NCBI GenBank assembly: GCA_947367795.1
Contig: CANBER010000006.1
Location: 1-43,696 of the forward strand
Origin: an uncultured Candidatus Saccharibacteria bacterium
Lineage (GTDB): Bacteria > Patescibacteriota > Saccharimonadia > Saccharimonadales > Saccharimonadaceae
Reading direction: 5' to 3'
Length of the DNA stretch: 43,696 nt
Both the position numbers and the translations under genes were made by a program. A model generated the notes under the pieces. The model saw only the letters and a program-made list of their open reading frames with translations, was not told the origin of the DNA and searched no databases. Shown piece by piece: positions 8,031 through 15,237 of the stretch. Every line of letters begins with the position of its first letter. Positions within the stretch are counted from its first letter, which is position 1.

Positions 8031-8560
8031 GTGCGATTATTGTATTGGATTTTGTCATCTATGGCCAGAAGTACTTTCGCGATTTGTTCTTGAGCATGGA
8101 GTGGCATAAGTTCAAAGGTGAAACCGCCCATTGAGGTTGCACTGATGTTAGCTTGTGCACTCTCGCTATCTATATGAGTAATAATATATTGATAGTATGT
8201 GCGACTAGAAAGTAAATAAAACAAGTAGTCTTTATTTAAAGCATCAATACTCGGCTCAAACTTTGCAACACGCTGGTTTATGTATGTTGTGTTCCCGTCA
8301 TGTAGCTCGGTTATTCTGCCAATTTTGCCAATAGTTGCGCCAGTCATAGCGAATACGAAATCACCAGAAGACACGGAGAATTTTTCTAATTTTGTATGAT
8401 CATGTCTGGATATATCAACAGTATCACAATTTTCAGTATCTACACCGCTAGAGATAATATCCTTTATCTTTATCGCTCTACTATAGCCGTGGTTAAAATC
8501 ACTACTTTTGAATGCGAAACCAGGAACAATTTTACATACTTCTGATAATCTTACTCTCAT
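7448..8560 (-). CDS. hsdS: Type I restriction-modification specificity subunit (intact copy)
   Basis: 370 aa with two target-recognition domains. TRD-A is residues ~1-165 (SEVCKIVPGFAFKSSDF to LMPLHAQEQIAKVLLAIDDKI). The conserved spacer is NNRTNDNLYKIGQTLYKEKF (~174-193). TRD-X is ~195-365, ending in HLRDTLLPELMNGKIDLSKVEI. It determines the bipartite DNA target of the HsdMS methylase and the HsdRMS nuclease. Its ATG overlaps the stop of the recombinase gene (ATGA), so translation is coupled. The C-terminal half is the 605-bp repeat also present downstream of hsdM. Being distant from hsdM and attached to a recombinase is unusual and suggests it arrived with, or is moved by, that recombinase. 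Confidence 0.92.
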   Translation of the reverse strand: MRVRLSEVCKIVPGFAFKSSDFNHGYSRAIKIKDIISSGVDTENCDTVDISRHDHTKLEKFSVSSGDFVFAMTGATIGKIGRITELHDGNTTYINQRVAKFEPSIDALNKDYLFYLLSSRTYYQYIITHIDSESAQANISATSMGGFTFELMPLHAQEQIAKVLLAIDDKIQYNNRTNDNLYKIGQTLYKEKFESSSQAKMQKLGFFFPVVTGKKDANAAVENGKYPFFTCSKQISAIDEYSFNESAILLAGNGDFNVKFYRGKFDAYQRTYVLIPKDASLLGYLYWAISLNLKNITSNFRGSVIKFITKGNIEDFEIPFIDDRETIYQLQKCLEKIESNNYENIYLAHLRDTLLPELMNGKIDLSKVEI

Positions 8561-9555
8561 CCTATATACTTTCTATGCGACATCTTCACATTATTTTGGC
8601 TGACCATTGCATAATGCATGGTGGTTTCAATCTTGACATGGCCGAGAAGCTTTTGGACTTGTTCTATTGGCATATCTTTGTCGATCGCCATAGTGGCTAG
8701 AGTTCTTCTAAACTTGTGAGGATGTACATTTGGAATATTTGATATTTTTCCGATATTCCTTACTATTAATTCTACACCAGAAATTGACAAATTTCCATAG
8801 GGTGCTCGAGTGGAAACAAACAGCCCATCTGCTTTGTCATGCCTGGATTTCAGATATTGCTCAAGATGAATTTTTGCCTTTGCATCAAAATATACCTCTC
8901 TCTGGCGATTGCCTTTACCAAGCACTATGCAAGATCTATTTTCAAAATCAATATCACTCCGTTTAAGCTTGACGATTTCACCCACGCGAACTCCAGTAGA
9001 AATTAAAAATTCGATTAGCGCAAGATCGCGGATATTTTTACAATGATCTTTCAGCATTACAAGGTTTTCATCACTAAAGGTTTCTTTGACTAATACTCTC
9101 GATTTAACCTTATGAATCCTGCGCACAGGACTTTTTATAATATAATCTTCATCCTCAAGCCACGAAAAGAAGCTAGAAAAAATTCGCCGTACATTATCAA
9201 TGGTGGTTCCAGAGCAATTCGTTTCATCTTTATACTCTGCTAAATAGGACCTGATGTGATCTGTAGAGATTTCTCTTACTGGAATTCTTACTCTAGATAG
9301 AAGCCTGGTTATTATGGCTTGATAATAACCAATTGTTCGGTCGGAGCAACCCTCAACTCGCTTAGAGGAAAGAAAGATTTCCATCAAGTTGGTATTATTA
9401 TCCATGATGACGGCGGTATCTTCATGGTTCCGTGTCACTGTTATTTGCACTTCACTGAGATGATCGATCAGCGTTTCTTTTAGCTTATCTAACTGATAGT
9501 AATTTAATACACTCTTCATGTCACCCACGATTCGAAGAGCTAGTTCGTTTTGCAT
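8557..9555 (-). CDS. Tyrosine site-specific recombinase (XerC/D-like)
   Basis: 332 aa. The N-terminal core-binding domain covers ~50-145. The catalytic domain has R190 (ISTGVRVGE), K214 (LGKGNRQRE), H280-K-F-R283 (HPHKFRR), H306 (LLGH) and the nucleophile Y315 (TTMHYAMV). All residues needed for strand exchange are present, so it should be active. Start: ATG with AAGGAG (9564-9569) and a TATAAT at 9585-9590. It lies between two hsdS copies sharing a 605-bp repeat, and recombinases of this class are known to shuffle hsdS genes. Host chromosome dimer resolution (a true XerC/D) is less likely because it is embedded in the AT-rich hsd island and overlaps hsdS. Confidence 0.9.
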   Translation of the reverse strand: MQNELALRIVGDMKSVLNYYQLDKLKETLIDHLSEVQITVTRNHEDTAVIMDNNTNLMEIFLSSKRVEGCSDRTIGYYQAIITRLLSRVRIPVREISTDHIRSYLAEYKDETNCSGTTIDNVRRIFSSFFSWLEDEDYIIKSPVRRIHKVKSRVLVKETFSDENLVMLKDHCKNIRDLALIEFLISTGVRVGEIVKLKRSDIDFENRSCIVLGKGNRQREVYFDAKAKIHLEQYLKSRHDKADGLFVSTRAPYGNLSISGVELIVRNIGKISNIPNVHPHKFRRTLATMAIDKDMPIEQVQKLLGHVKIETTMHYAMVSQNNVKMSHRKYIG

Positions 9556-9594
9556 AATTATAACTCCTTGAATTTTGGGTATATATTATAACAT

Positions 9595-9640
9595 AAAAAG
9601 AAGCCCTGCGGTAGGTACCTTCGGCGCCGTGCAGAACTTC
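9595..9640 (-). terminator. Terminator after the CdiA-like nuclease gene
   Basis: On the minus strand GAAGTTCTGC pairs with GCAGGGCTTC (two G-U pairs) around a 21-nt loop, followed by TTTTT. It separates the hsdM-side transcript from the recombinase-hsdS-hsdR transcript, which has its own TATAAT at 9585-9590. Confidence 0.75.
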
Positions 9641-9655
9641 GATATCTTTATATTA

Positions 9656-10048
9656 TCAAATTAAAGCGGAAATGTCAATAATCTGGCCGCGTTTTGTAAT
9701 CATAACTAGCTTCTTTATCTGCTTTCTAGATCTAGTTTGTGCAATAAGAAACTTGCGAACACTGTCATCCCTGGAGTTCTTCATGCGTGAAGTATCGATG
9801 ATAATATTTGGTGACTGTTTGAGTGCCTTCTTTAACAGGTGTTCTAGGGAATTAGTATTGGAGGTTTTTGGCGATTTTATCTCAAATTCTATGCCGTCAA
9901 GGAAAATATCGGCTGTATGTAGATTTGATTCTTCGATAAACTCAATATTATGTCCAGCTAGTGTTAAGATCTCCGCAACTCGCAACTCATGAGGCCAAAT
10001 TCTGCGGCCAGAAGCAATGAAGGTTCCATTCTTACGATTGTGTTGCAT
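9656..10048 (-). CDS. Stand-alone CdiA C-terminal tRNase-like (PD-(D/E)xK) protein
   Basis: 130 aa. Residues ~20-100 match the pattern of the CdiA-CT tRNA nuclease family as I remember it: helix AEILTLAGHNIEFIEE, then TADIFLDGIEFEIKSPKT (D and E-x-K of a PD-(D/E)xK site), then LKKALKQSPNIIIDTSR. In contact-dependent inhibition this domain cleaves tRNAs and is paired with an immunity protein. Here it has no delivery domain, no signal peptide and no obvious immunity gene. Its start codon sits on the last bases of the 605-bp repeat, 16 bp after the hsdS fragment's stop. It may be a toxin stabilising the hsd locus, a defence nuclease, or a housekeeping nuclease captured in the rearrangement. Family call is from memory of motifs only. 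Confidence 0.7.
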   Translation of the reverse strand: MQHNRKNGTFIASGRRIWPHELRVAEILTLAGHNIEFIEESNLHTADIFLDGIEFEIKSPKTSNTNSLEHLLKKALKQSPNIIIDTSRMKNSRDDSVRKFLIAQTRSRKQIKKLVMITKRGQIIDISALI

Positions 10049-10649
10049 AAATAACTATTTATCTGACTAGATTTCTACTTTACTTAAGTCTATTTTACCA
10101 TTCATTAGCTCTGGGAGCAAGGTATCGCGGAGGTGAGCGAGATAAATATTTTCATAATTATTCGATTCAATCTTTTCTAGGCATTTTTGCAGTTGATAGA
10201 TTGTCTCGCGGTCATCTATGAAAGGTATTTCAAAATCTTCAATATTACCCTTCGTAATAAACTTAATCACCGAACCTCGAAAATTAGAAGTGATATTTTT
10301 TAGATTGAGCGAAATTGCCCAGTATAGATATCCCAACAGAGATGCGTCTTTCGGTATCAGTACATAAGTTCTCTGATATGCATCAAATTTCCCTCGATAA
10401 AACTTTACATTAAAGTCCCCATTGCCGGCTAGTAATATGGCTGATTCATTGAAGGAATATTCATCAATTGCACTAATTTGTTTTGAGCATGTAAAGAACG
10501 GATACTTGCCATTTTCGACCGCAGCATTAGCATCCTTTTTGCCAGTAACGACCGGAAAGAAGAAACCTAATTTCTGCATCTTTGCCTGGCTGCTACTTTC
10601 AAATTTTTCCTTATAAAGTGTTTGCCCGATTTTATACAAATTATCATTT
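10045..10649 (-). repeat. 605-bp direct repeat, copy B (hsdS C-terminal half)
   Basis: Second copy of 7426-8030, same orientation, 2619 bp away. Recombination between the copies would excise a circle carrying the CdiA-like gene, the recombinase and TRD-A fused to TRD-X, and would leave hsdM-TRD-B-TRD-X-hsdR. Confidence 0.93.
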
Positions 10650-11259
10650 ATCTGATGTTAGCTGCGGAATATATAAGATGTAGTGTAAATTATCATTTAT
10701 CTGATGTTAGCTGCGGAATATATAAGATGTAGTGTAAATTATCATTTGTGCGATTATTCTGACGAATCTTTGAATCTAAAGGGGCGAGAATCTTAACGAT
10801 TTTTCTCTGATCTATAATCGATGGAAAATGCCAGTTCTCTTCCATCAGCGCCTCGGTTTGCACTCTTTGTCGCCCAGAAGTTCCAGTCATTAGTGAGATC
10901 GCTTTTCCCCTAAAAGCGCTAGAAGTGGCGATGTAGTATACGAATTCTGGAATGGTTTTTGATTCTATTGCGCGCATAACTATATATTCAGTTGATCCAA
11001 AACCAACCTCGCTATTCTTTAGATTATCCACAAACACCGTTTTACCATTCTCCAGACAGGGAGTTATCCGTGCTAGCAGGGTATCCCCATTTCTAAATTT
11101 CATTCCGGTATTATAAGTCGAGTATGGTGCTACATTAATGTACTTACAGAATGGCTTAATGCTAGCCATATCAATCTCTGGCGCAACCTGACCCTTTTTA
11201 ATGGTTTCTTTCGGATTAAATATAATATAATCCGAAAGTTTGCCTTCACTATAGCTCAT
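10067..11259 (-). pseudogene. hsdS: Interrupted hsdS (TRD-B + 49-bp repeats + TRD-X)
   Basis: Directly downstream of hsdM, overlapping its end (start ATG at 11259, GGAG ten bases before; an earlier in-frame ATG is at 11274). The N-terminal half encodes a different recognition domain (MSYSEGKLSDYIIFNPKET ... APLDSKIRQNNRTNDNL). After NRTNDNL the frame enters two 49-bp tandem units and stops (LTSDK-stop). Beyond the repeats the frame resumes as YKIGQTLYKEKF and is identical to TRD-X of the intact hsdS. Removal of both units would restore a normal hsdS with a TRD-B/TRD-X specificity. So this is either an off-state of a switchable gene or a pseudogene; I cannot tell which. Confidence 0.85.
10638..10747 (-). 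repeat. 49-bp tandem repeat (2 units + 12-bp core) in hsdS
   Basis: Units 10638-10686 and 10687-10735 are identical, followed by a third copy of the 12-bp core AAATTATCATTT (10736-10747). The same core ends the 605-bp repeat at 8019-8030. The core codes NDNL of the conserved hsdS spacer. Because 49 is not a multiple of 3 and each unit carries a TGA in the entry frame, any copy number above zero stops translation. Confidence 0.93.
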
Positions 11260-12745
11260 ACCCGATCGCTCCAAGATTTTTCTTAATTTCCTCTTCTAGC
11301 CGATGAGATTCTTCAAAATTCTGCTTCAACTCTTCCGTGAGAGTTTTCATCTTTTCTTCAAACGGGATCCCATCATCTTCCTGCTCGGCGATGCCAACAT
11401 AGCGACCAGGAGTTAAGATGTAGTCGTTAGCTTTGATTTCGTCTAGGTTTGCTTTTTTGCAATATCCGGGTACATCCTCGTAATTCTCGTCATTTTCGTA
11501 AGCATGATATGTACCAGAGATTTTTGCAATATCTTCGCTTGTCAGCTCACGTAACTTCCTAGTGATCATTGTGCCCAACTCAGTCGCATTGATAAATAGA
11601 GTATGACCATTTTGTTTCTTATTACGGTTAATAATCCAGATTGCACATGGCACGGTTACGGTATAGAAGAGATTGGATGGCATCGATAGAATACAATCCA
11701 CTAGATCTGCCTCAATCAGTTTTTTGCGAATCTCTGCCTCTTGACCACCAGCCGATAGTGAGCCATTAGCAAAGATAATCGCCGCTTTACCTGAAACTGA
11801 AAGCTTAGAAACCATATGCTCAATCCAGCCATAGTTTGCATTACCTTTTGGAGGTATGCCATATTTCCAGCGAGGATCGTCGACTAACTTTTCCTGACCC
11901 CAGTCGCTAATATTGAAAGGCGGGTTTGCTAAGATAAAGTCAGCCTTGAGATCTTTGTGCAGATCTTCATGAAAAGTGTCAGCGGCAAACTTACCGAGAT
12001 TGCCATCAATAGAGCGAATTGCGAGGTTCATTTTGGCAAGCTTCCAAGTAGTAGGGTTAGCTTCCTGGCCATAAATTGAGATATCGCGAGCATTACCTTG
12101 ATGTTGCTGGATAAACTTAATGGATTGCACAAACATACCACCGGATCCACAGCAGGGGTCGTAAACACGGCCCTTATACGGCTCTATGATATTTACCATA
12201 GTCTGTACAAGGCAAGCTGGAGTATAAAATTCTCCGCCTTTTTGACCATCCTTTTCAGCGAATTGCCCGAGGAAATATTCGTAAATACGCCCCAGGGTAT
12301 CTCTTTCAGCAGCTTCTTTGTCACCGATCTTTATATCTGTAAACAAGTCTACGATCTCACCGATTCTGGCATTGCGCATGTCTGGACTATTGTAAATCTT
12401 GAATAGCACACCTTTGAGCGTAGGGTTTTCTTTTTCTACGAGATCCATTGCTTTATCAAGAATCTCGCCAATATTGTAATCTTTAGAATGCATAGAAATA
12501 TACGACCAGCGAGCTTCTTCGGGTACAAAGAAGATATTCTCCGCCGTATATGAGTCACGCTCATCTTCTAAACCATAGCCCTCAGCTTTCACCTCCTCGT
12601 ATCTTTCCTCAAATGCATCCGAAATGTATTTGAGAAAGATTAGACCAAGTACGACATATTTATAATCTGTCACTGCCACATTACCGCGCATTTTGTCGGC
12701 TGCTGCCCATAAAGTCTTCTCTAAATCTTTAATATTGTTAGTCAC
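11249..12745 (-). CDS. hsdM: Type I restriction-modification methyltransferase subunit
   Basis: 498 aa, typical HsdM. It transfers methyl from S-adenosylmethionine to adenine N6 at the site chosen by HsdS. Visible: N-terminal helical HsdM domain (LEKTLWAAADKMRG), motif I VYDPCCGSGGMF (SAM binding), catalytic motif IV ANPPFN, and the GRYVGIAE segment near the end. It starts with GTG (12745-12743) preceded by AGGATAA and, further up, a TATAAT on the minus strand. The stop overlaps the start of the interrupted hsdS, the usual hsdMS order. It could work with the intact hsdS product in trans. Confidence 0.95.
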   Translation of the reverse strand: MTNNIKDLEKTLWAAADKMRGNVAVTDYKYVVLGLIFLKYISDAFEERYEEVKAEGYGLEDERDSYTAENIFFVPEEARWSYISMHSKDYNIGEILDKAMDLVEKENPTLKGVLFKIYNSPDMRNARIGEIVDLFTDIKIGDKEAAERDTLGRIYEYFLGQFAEKDGQKGGEFYTPACLVQTMVNIIEPYKGRVYDPCCGSGGMFVQSIKFIQQHQGNARDISIYGQEANPTTWKLAKMNLAIRSIDGNLGKFAADTFHEDLHKDLKADFILANPPFNISDWGQEKLVDDPRWKYGIPPKGNANYGWIEHMVSKLSVSGKAAIIFANGSLSAGGQEAEIRKKLIEADLVDCILSMPSNLFYTVTVPCAIWIINRNKKQNGHTLFINATELGTMITRKLRELTSEDIAKISGTYHAYENDENYEDVPGYCKKANLDEIKANDYILTPGRYVGIAEQEDDGIPFEEKMKTLTEELKQNFEESHRLEEEIKKNLGAIGYEL

Positions 12746-12877
12746 GATTATTATCCTGTAATTTTATTCTTTAATACATTATATCATTAAAGGTCGTAAC
12801 GCTCTAAGTGCTTCCTCTAGCGGAATGCGTTGTTACCTCTAAAATTATTTTACTTAATAGTTAGAACGCCAGCTGTG

Positions 12878-12883
12878 TATAAT
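12878..12883 (+). promoter_or_regulatory. -10 box before the 12919 ORF
   Basis: TATAAT preceded by TG. The -35 is poor. The rest of 12746-12877 holds the hsdM promoter and an imperfect inverted repeat (AGGT..AACGC / GCGTT..ACCT, 12791-12839) of unknown role. Confidence 0.45.
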
Positions 12884-12918
12884 TCTAGGACAGCCCTATA
12901 AAAACCATCAACGCTGAT

Positions 12919-13251
12919 TTGCAAAATTCTTTACTCTTAGACCATAAAACAGTAAGTATTCCCGGACAAAAAGAACATCTGACTTTTGCCCAGGTCACGA
13001 TTTGGGACGCCGAAGATATATTTACGCATGGTGCTCAAATCACAGAAATCATGGATAGTATTACTCCAGATTGGGTCGTTAGTATCATTGCTCTTCATGA
13101 GCGTAAGAATTACATGCTCGCAAGTTCTACAAAATGGAAGCAATATTTTATGAATTTGCCTAAAGCTAACAAATTCAACCATTGGCTGGTCACTGATCAC
13201 ATGCTCTTGCGCAAAGAAATTATCAAAAGAATGCTAGACTCTAACTCTTAA
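12919..13251 (+). CDS. Unknown small protein (110 aa)
   Basis: I do not recognise it. The frame encodes a soluble protein with an alternating hydrophobic pattern and a basic C-terminal helix (KEIIKRMLDSNS), and includes WVVSIIALHERKNYMLASS. The start is uncertain. TTG at 12919 has no Shine-Dalgarno. Upstream in frame there is ATA AAA ACC ATC AAC at 12898, which looks like a start region with ATA instead of ATG. A TATAAT lies at 12878-12883. It overlaps the convergent gene at 13241 by 11 bp. It could be a true short gene, a remnant of a longer one or a gene with a mutated start. Confidence 0.5.
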   Translation: MQNSLLLDHKTVSIPGQKEHLTFAQVTIWDAEDIFTHGAQITEIMDSITPDWVVSIIALHERKNYMLASSTKWKQYFMNLPKANKFNHWLVTDHMLLRKEIIKRMLDSNS

Positions 13252-13762
13252 TCCCACGAATCTGCTTCGCTTGATCACTCGTCAAAATCATTTCATGAAT
13301 CGCATCGTGAATGTTGCGTCGCATCTCGCTCCCATCCGGATTTTGTCTAGAGGCGGTACCATATGTGACAACCTTTGTTACTATCCCGCCATCAGCATCT
13401 GGAACCTTGAGATTTTCCGATATCTGTGCATATGTCATCTGCTCACCTATGGTAACTGACGGAAATGTAAATTCTGGTTCACGTACTCTCTTCGCTAGTA
13501 AATCCACTTTCTTATTATTACGATTATCAACTAGTACTCCTTCGGATATATAATATGCGTTACCATCTGCCGTCTGTATCCCAGTAATTGACTGTTCATA
13601 GTCTTCGTAGTTTTCCAGCGGGAAAGCATCTACTCGGCGCGTATTTTTGGTCTTGCCAAAAACTATCTCATCGCCCACACGCTCGAATTTTACATCACCA
13701 TCACGGTTGACGCGATACTCTGGCTGCCTAGATGGTTTTTCAGAAAACTCATAATTCTTCAT
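13241..13762 (-). CDS. Unknown protein (173 aa)
   Basis: No family recognised. It is soluble, 173 aa, acidic-basic mixed, with no signal peptide. The N-terminal half is rich in charged beta-like segments (GDVKFERVGDEIVFGK); the C-terminal half has TYAQISENLKVP and a basic helix at the end. The -10 box TACAAT on the minus strand ends exactly 6 nt before the ATG, so the mRNA is predicted to be leaderless. The PPOX-fold gene upstream on the same strand is 46 bp away. AT-richness is close to the defence island, so it may belong to the same acquired stretch. Confidence 0.72.
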   Translation of the reverse strand: MKNYEFSEKPSRQPEYRVNRDGDVKFERVGDEIVFGKTKNTRRVDAFPLENYEDYEQSITGIQTADGNAYYISEGVLVDNRNNKKVDLLAKRVREPEFTFPSVTIGEQMTYAQISENLKVPDADGGIVTKVVTYGTASRQNPDGSEMRRNIHDAIHEMILTSDQAKQIRGIKS

Positions 13763-13808
13763 AACACTATTGTATCATAAAATTCATTTTAACACGATAT
13801 GATATTCT

Positions 13809-14228
13809 TCATCCAACTTCGAAATCTCCAGTCTTCAAATCGGCATAATATCTGCCACTGACGGCTGTAAACTTCAATACACAATAATCCGGATCAGTCA
13901 CACCCTTTTTGTAATATATCGTATCTCCGGTTCTCCAGATCATATTTTTGGTCGCCTGATCAGTCAAGACTTCCATTTTTCCCTTTAACATTATCCCCAC
14001 ATACTTAATCATTCCCTTGCGATAAAAGTAAATACTCGCATTAGGATTATCGCGATATTGCCGCACCTTTGCTGAAGAAGTATTTGTAGAAAAATAAAAC
14101 TCTTTCAAGCGATCGCGCTTTCTGGGCTTCAGCATCGCCCGAACATTGGGATAATTTTCGTCGTCAATTGAACAAATCAAGCAAACTTTCTGCTTATCAA
14201 TAAATTTCTCTATTTTCGTCGGGTCCAT
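13809..14228 (-). CDS. Pyridoxamine 5'-phosphate oxidase-fold (general stress 26-like) flavoprotein
   Basis: 139 aa, the usual size of single-domain split-barrel FMN proteins. The N-terminus reads IEKFIDKQKVCLICSIDDENYPNVRAM, the typical first strand pair with PNVR. Then come FYFSTNTSSAKVRQYRDNPNASIYFY and the Y-G/V-I-M-L-KGKMEVL strand with a conserved GKMEV. Known members bind FMN, F420 or heme; which one here is unknown. A TATAAT on its strand (14251-14256) leaves a 22-nt leader with AAAAG. It is divergent from the NUDIX gene; the two promoters overlap. Confidence 0.8.
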   Translation of the reverse strand: MDPTKIEKFIDKQKVCLICSIDDENYPNVRAMLKPRKRDRLKEFYFSTNTSSAKVRQYRDNPNASIYFYRKGMIKYVGIMLKGKMEVLTDQATKNMIWRTGDTIYYKKGVTDPDYCVLKFTAVSGRYYADLKTGDFEVG

Positions 14229-14281
14229 ATATATTCTTTTCTATAGTTTAATTATAACAAATCTCAGAGTATAATAAAGGT

Positions 14282-14782
14282 ATGGAGAGTATCATCACTA
14301 CCGATTATCTAGGCAATCAGTATAAGGCCAAACCCAAAGACATGACGGTTTCAATTCACGTTTACGGTGTTGCGATAGACCACGATAAAGCCCTCATTTC
14401 GCCACAGTTTGATGGCTACGACTGGCCGGGAGGTACTTTTAAAATCGGCGAAGACACGATCGAGACACTGAAACGTGAATTCAAAGAAGAGACCGGCCTA
14501 GATATAGAAGTTATTCAGCTCTTAGATGTCGAGACTAGCTTTTTCCATCATTATAAACATGGCACTGACCACCATGCAATTTTAGTGTTCTATTTGGTTC
14601 GAATAGTAGGTGGCACGATTACTGATGTGGGCTTTGATGAAGACGAAAAAGAATATGCACGTCTCGCCCAGTGGCTGCCAATCTCTCAAATTTGCAACAT
14701 GAAACTTGTTTGCAATTTAGACATTTCTGATAAAATTCTAAATTTAGCTCTCAAGGCCAGCCACCATAAGTCTGCAAAATAA
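14282..14782 (+). CDS. NUDIX hydrolase
   Basis: 166 aa. A complete NUDIX box lies at ~58-80: G-TFKIG-E-DTIETLK-REFKEETGL, fitting Gx5Ex7REUxEExGU. It hydrolyses a nucleoside diphosphate linked to another moiety; substrate cannot be deduced. The TATAAT at 14270-14275 ends 6 nt before the ATG, so a leaderless transcript is predicted. After the gene comes a short inverted sequence (AATCCTC..GAGAAGGATT) that may act as a weak terminator. Confidence 0.88.
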   Translation: MESIITTDYLGNQYKAKPKDMTVSIHVYGVAIDHDKALISPQFDGYDWPGGTFKIGEDTIETLKREFKEETGLDIEVIQLLDVETSFFHHYKHGTDHHAILVFYLVRIVGGTITDVGFDEDEKEYARLAQWLPISQICNMKLVCNLDISDKILNLALKASHHKSAK

Positions 14783-14831
14783 TCCTCCATCGCGTATCGA
14801 GAAGGATTATTTCTTTCGAACAACTAGCCGA

Positions 14832-15210
14832 TTAATTCAAAATCGCAATCATCACATTTAAATACCCCGCGAATGTCAACCAGAGCAGATAAGGTATCAA
14901 CACCCATGCCACTGCACGTTGATTTTTGAATCCCCAGACTACCAGTGCCAAAACCATTGCCCACAGCGCAATCAGCCACACGAAAGCAAACCAGTGCCAA
15001 CCCCAATTGAAGAAGAAAATTGACCAACAGAAGTTAAATACTAGCTGTACGCCATATATTACAAAGAAGAAAGTCTTCTCTTTGGCTGTAACTTGTCGGT
15101 TGACAGGATGAATCCAGACCAAAAAACACGCTATACCCATCAGGATATACAGATATTGTCCAGGCCACAGGGAACAACCAAGCCGGAGGTGACAAGGGCG
15201 GCTGATTCAT
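14832..15210 (-). pseudogene. tspO: Decayed TspO/MBR family membrane protein
   Basis: The last 102 codons (from 15140) form TspO helices 2-5 (MGIACFLVWIHPVN, NFCWSIFFFNWGWHWFAF, VWLIALWAMVLA, PYLLWLTFAGYLN). Just upstream the typical TspO start of helix 2 is present in another frame: MNQPPLSPPAWLFPVAWTI from an ATG at 15210, then LYILMG after a one-base shift at about 15160. The first transmembrane helix is missing; a stop lies just before the ATG. So the gene is truncated at the 5' end and frameshifted. Family members bind porphyrins and tryptophan derivatives. The shorter ORF from 15140 alone would lack the PPAWLF segment and is unlikely to work. Confidence 0.75.
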
Positions 15211-15237
15211 TGTGTCAAATCATGTATAATATATAAT

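Noticed and set aside
7426-10649. 605-bp repeats as ends of an insertion sequence or transposon
   Set aside because: The repeats are the C-terminal half of hsdS itself, have no terminal inverted repeats or transposase, and the enclosed enzyme is a tyrosine recombinase. A specificity-exchange module fits better.
2011-13800. Integrative element with attL/attR at tRNA-Pro
   Set aside because: The position beside a tRNA and the AT shift are suggestive, but no second copy of the tRNA 3' end was found at the far border.
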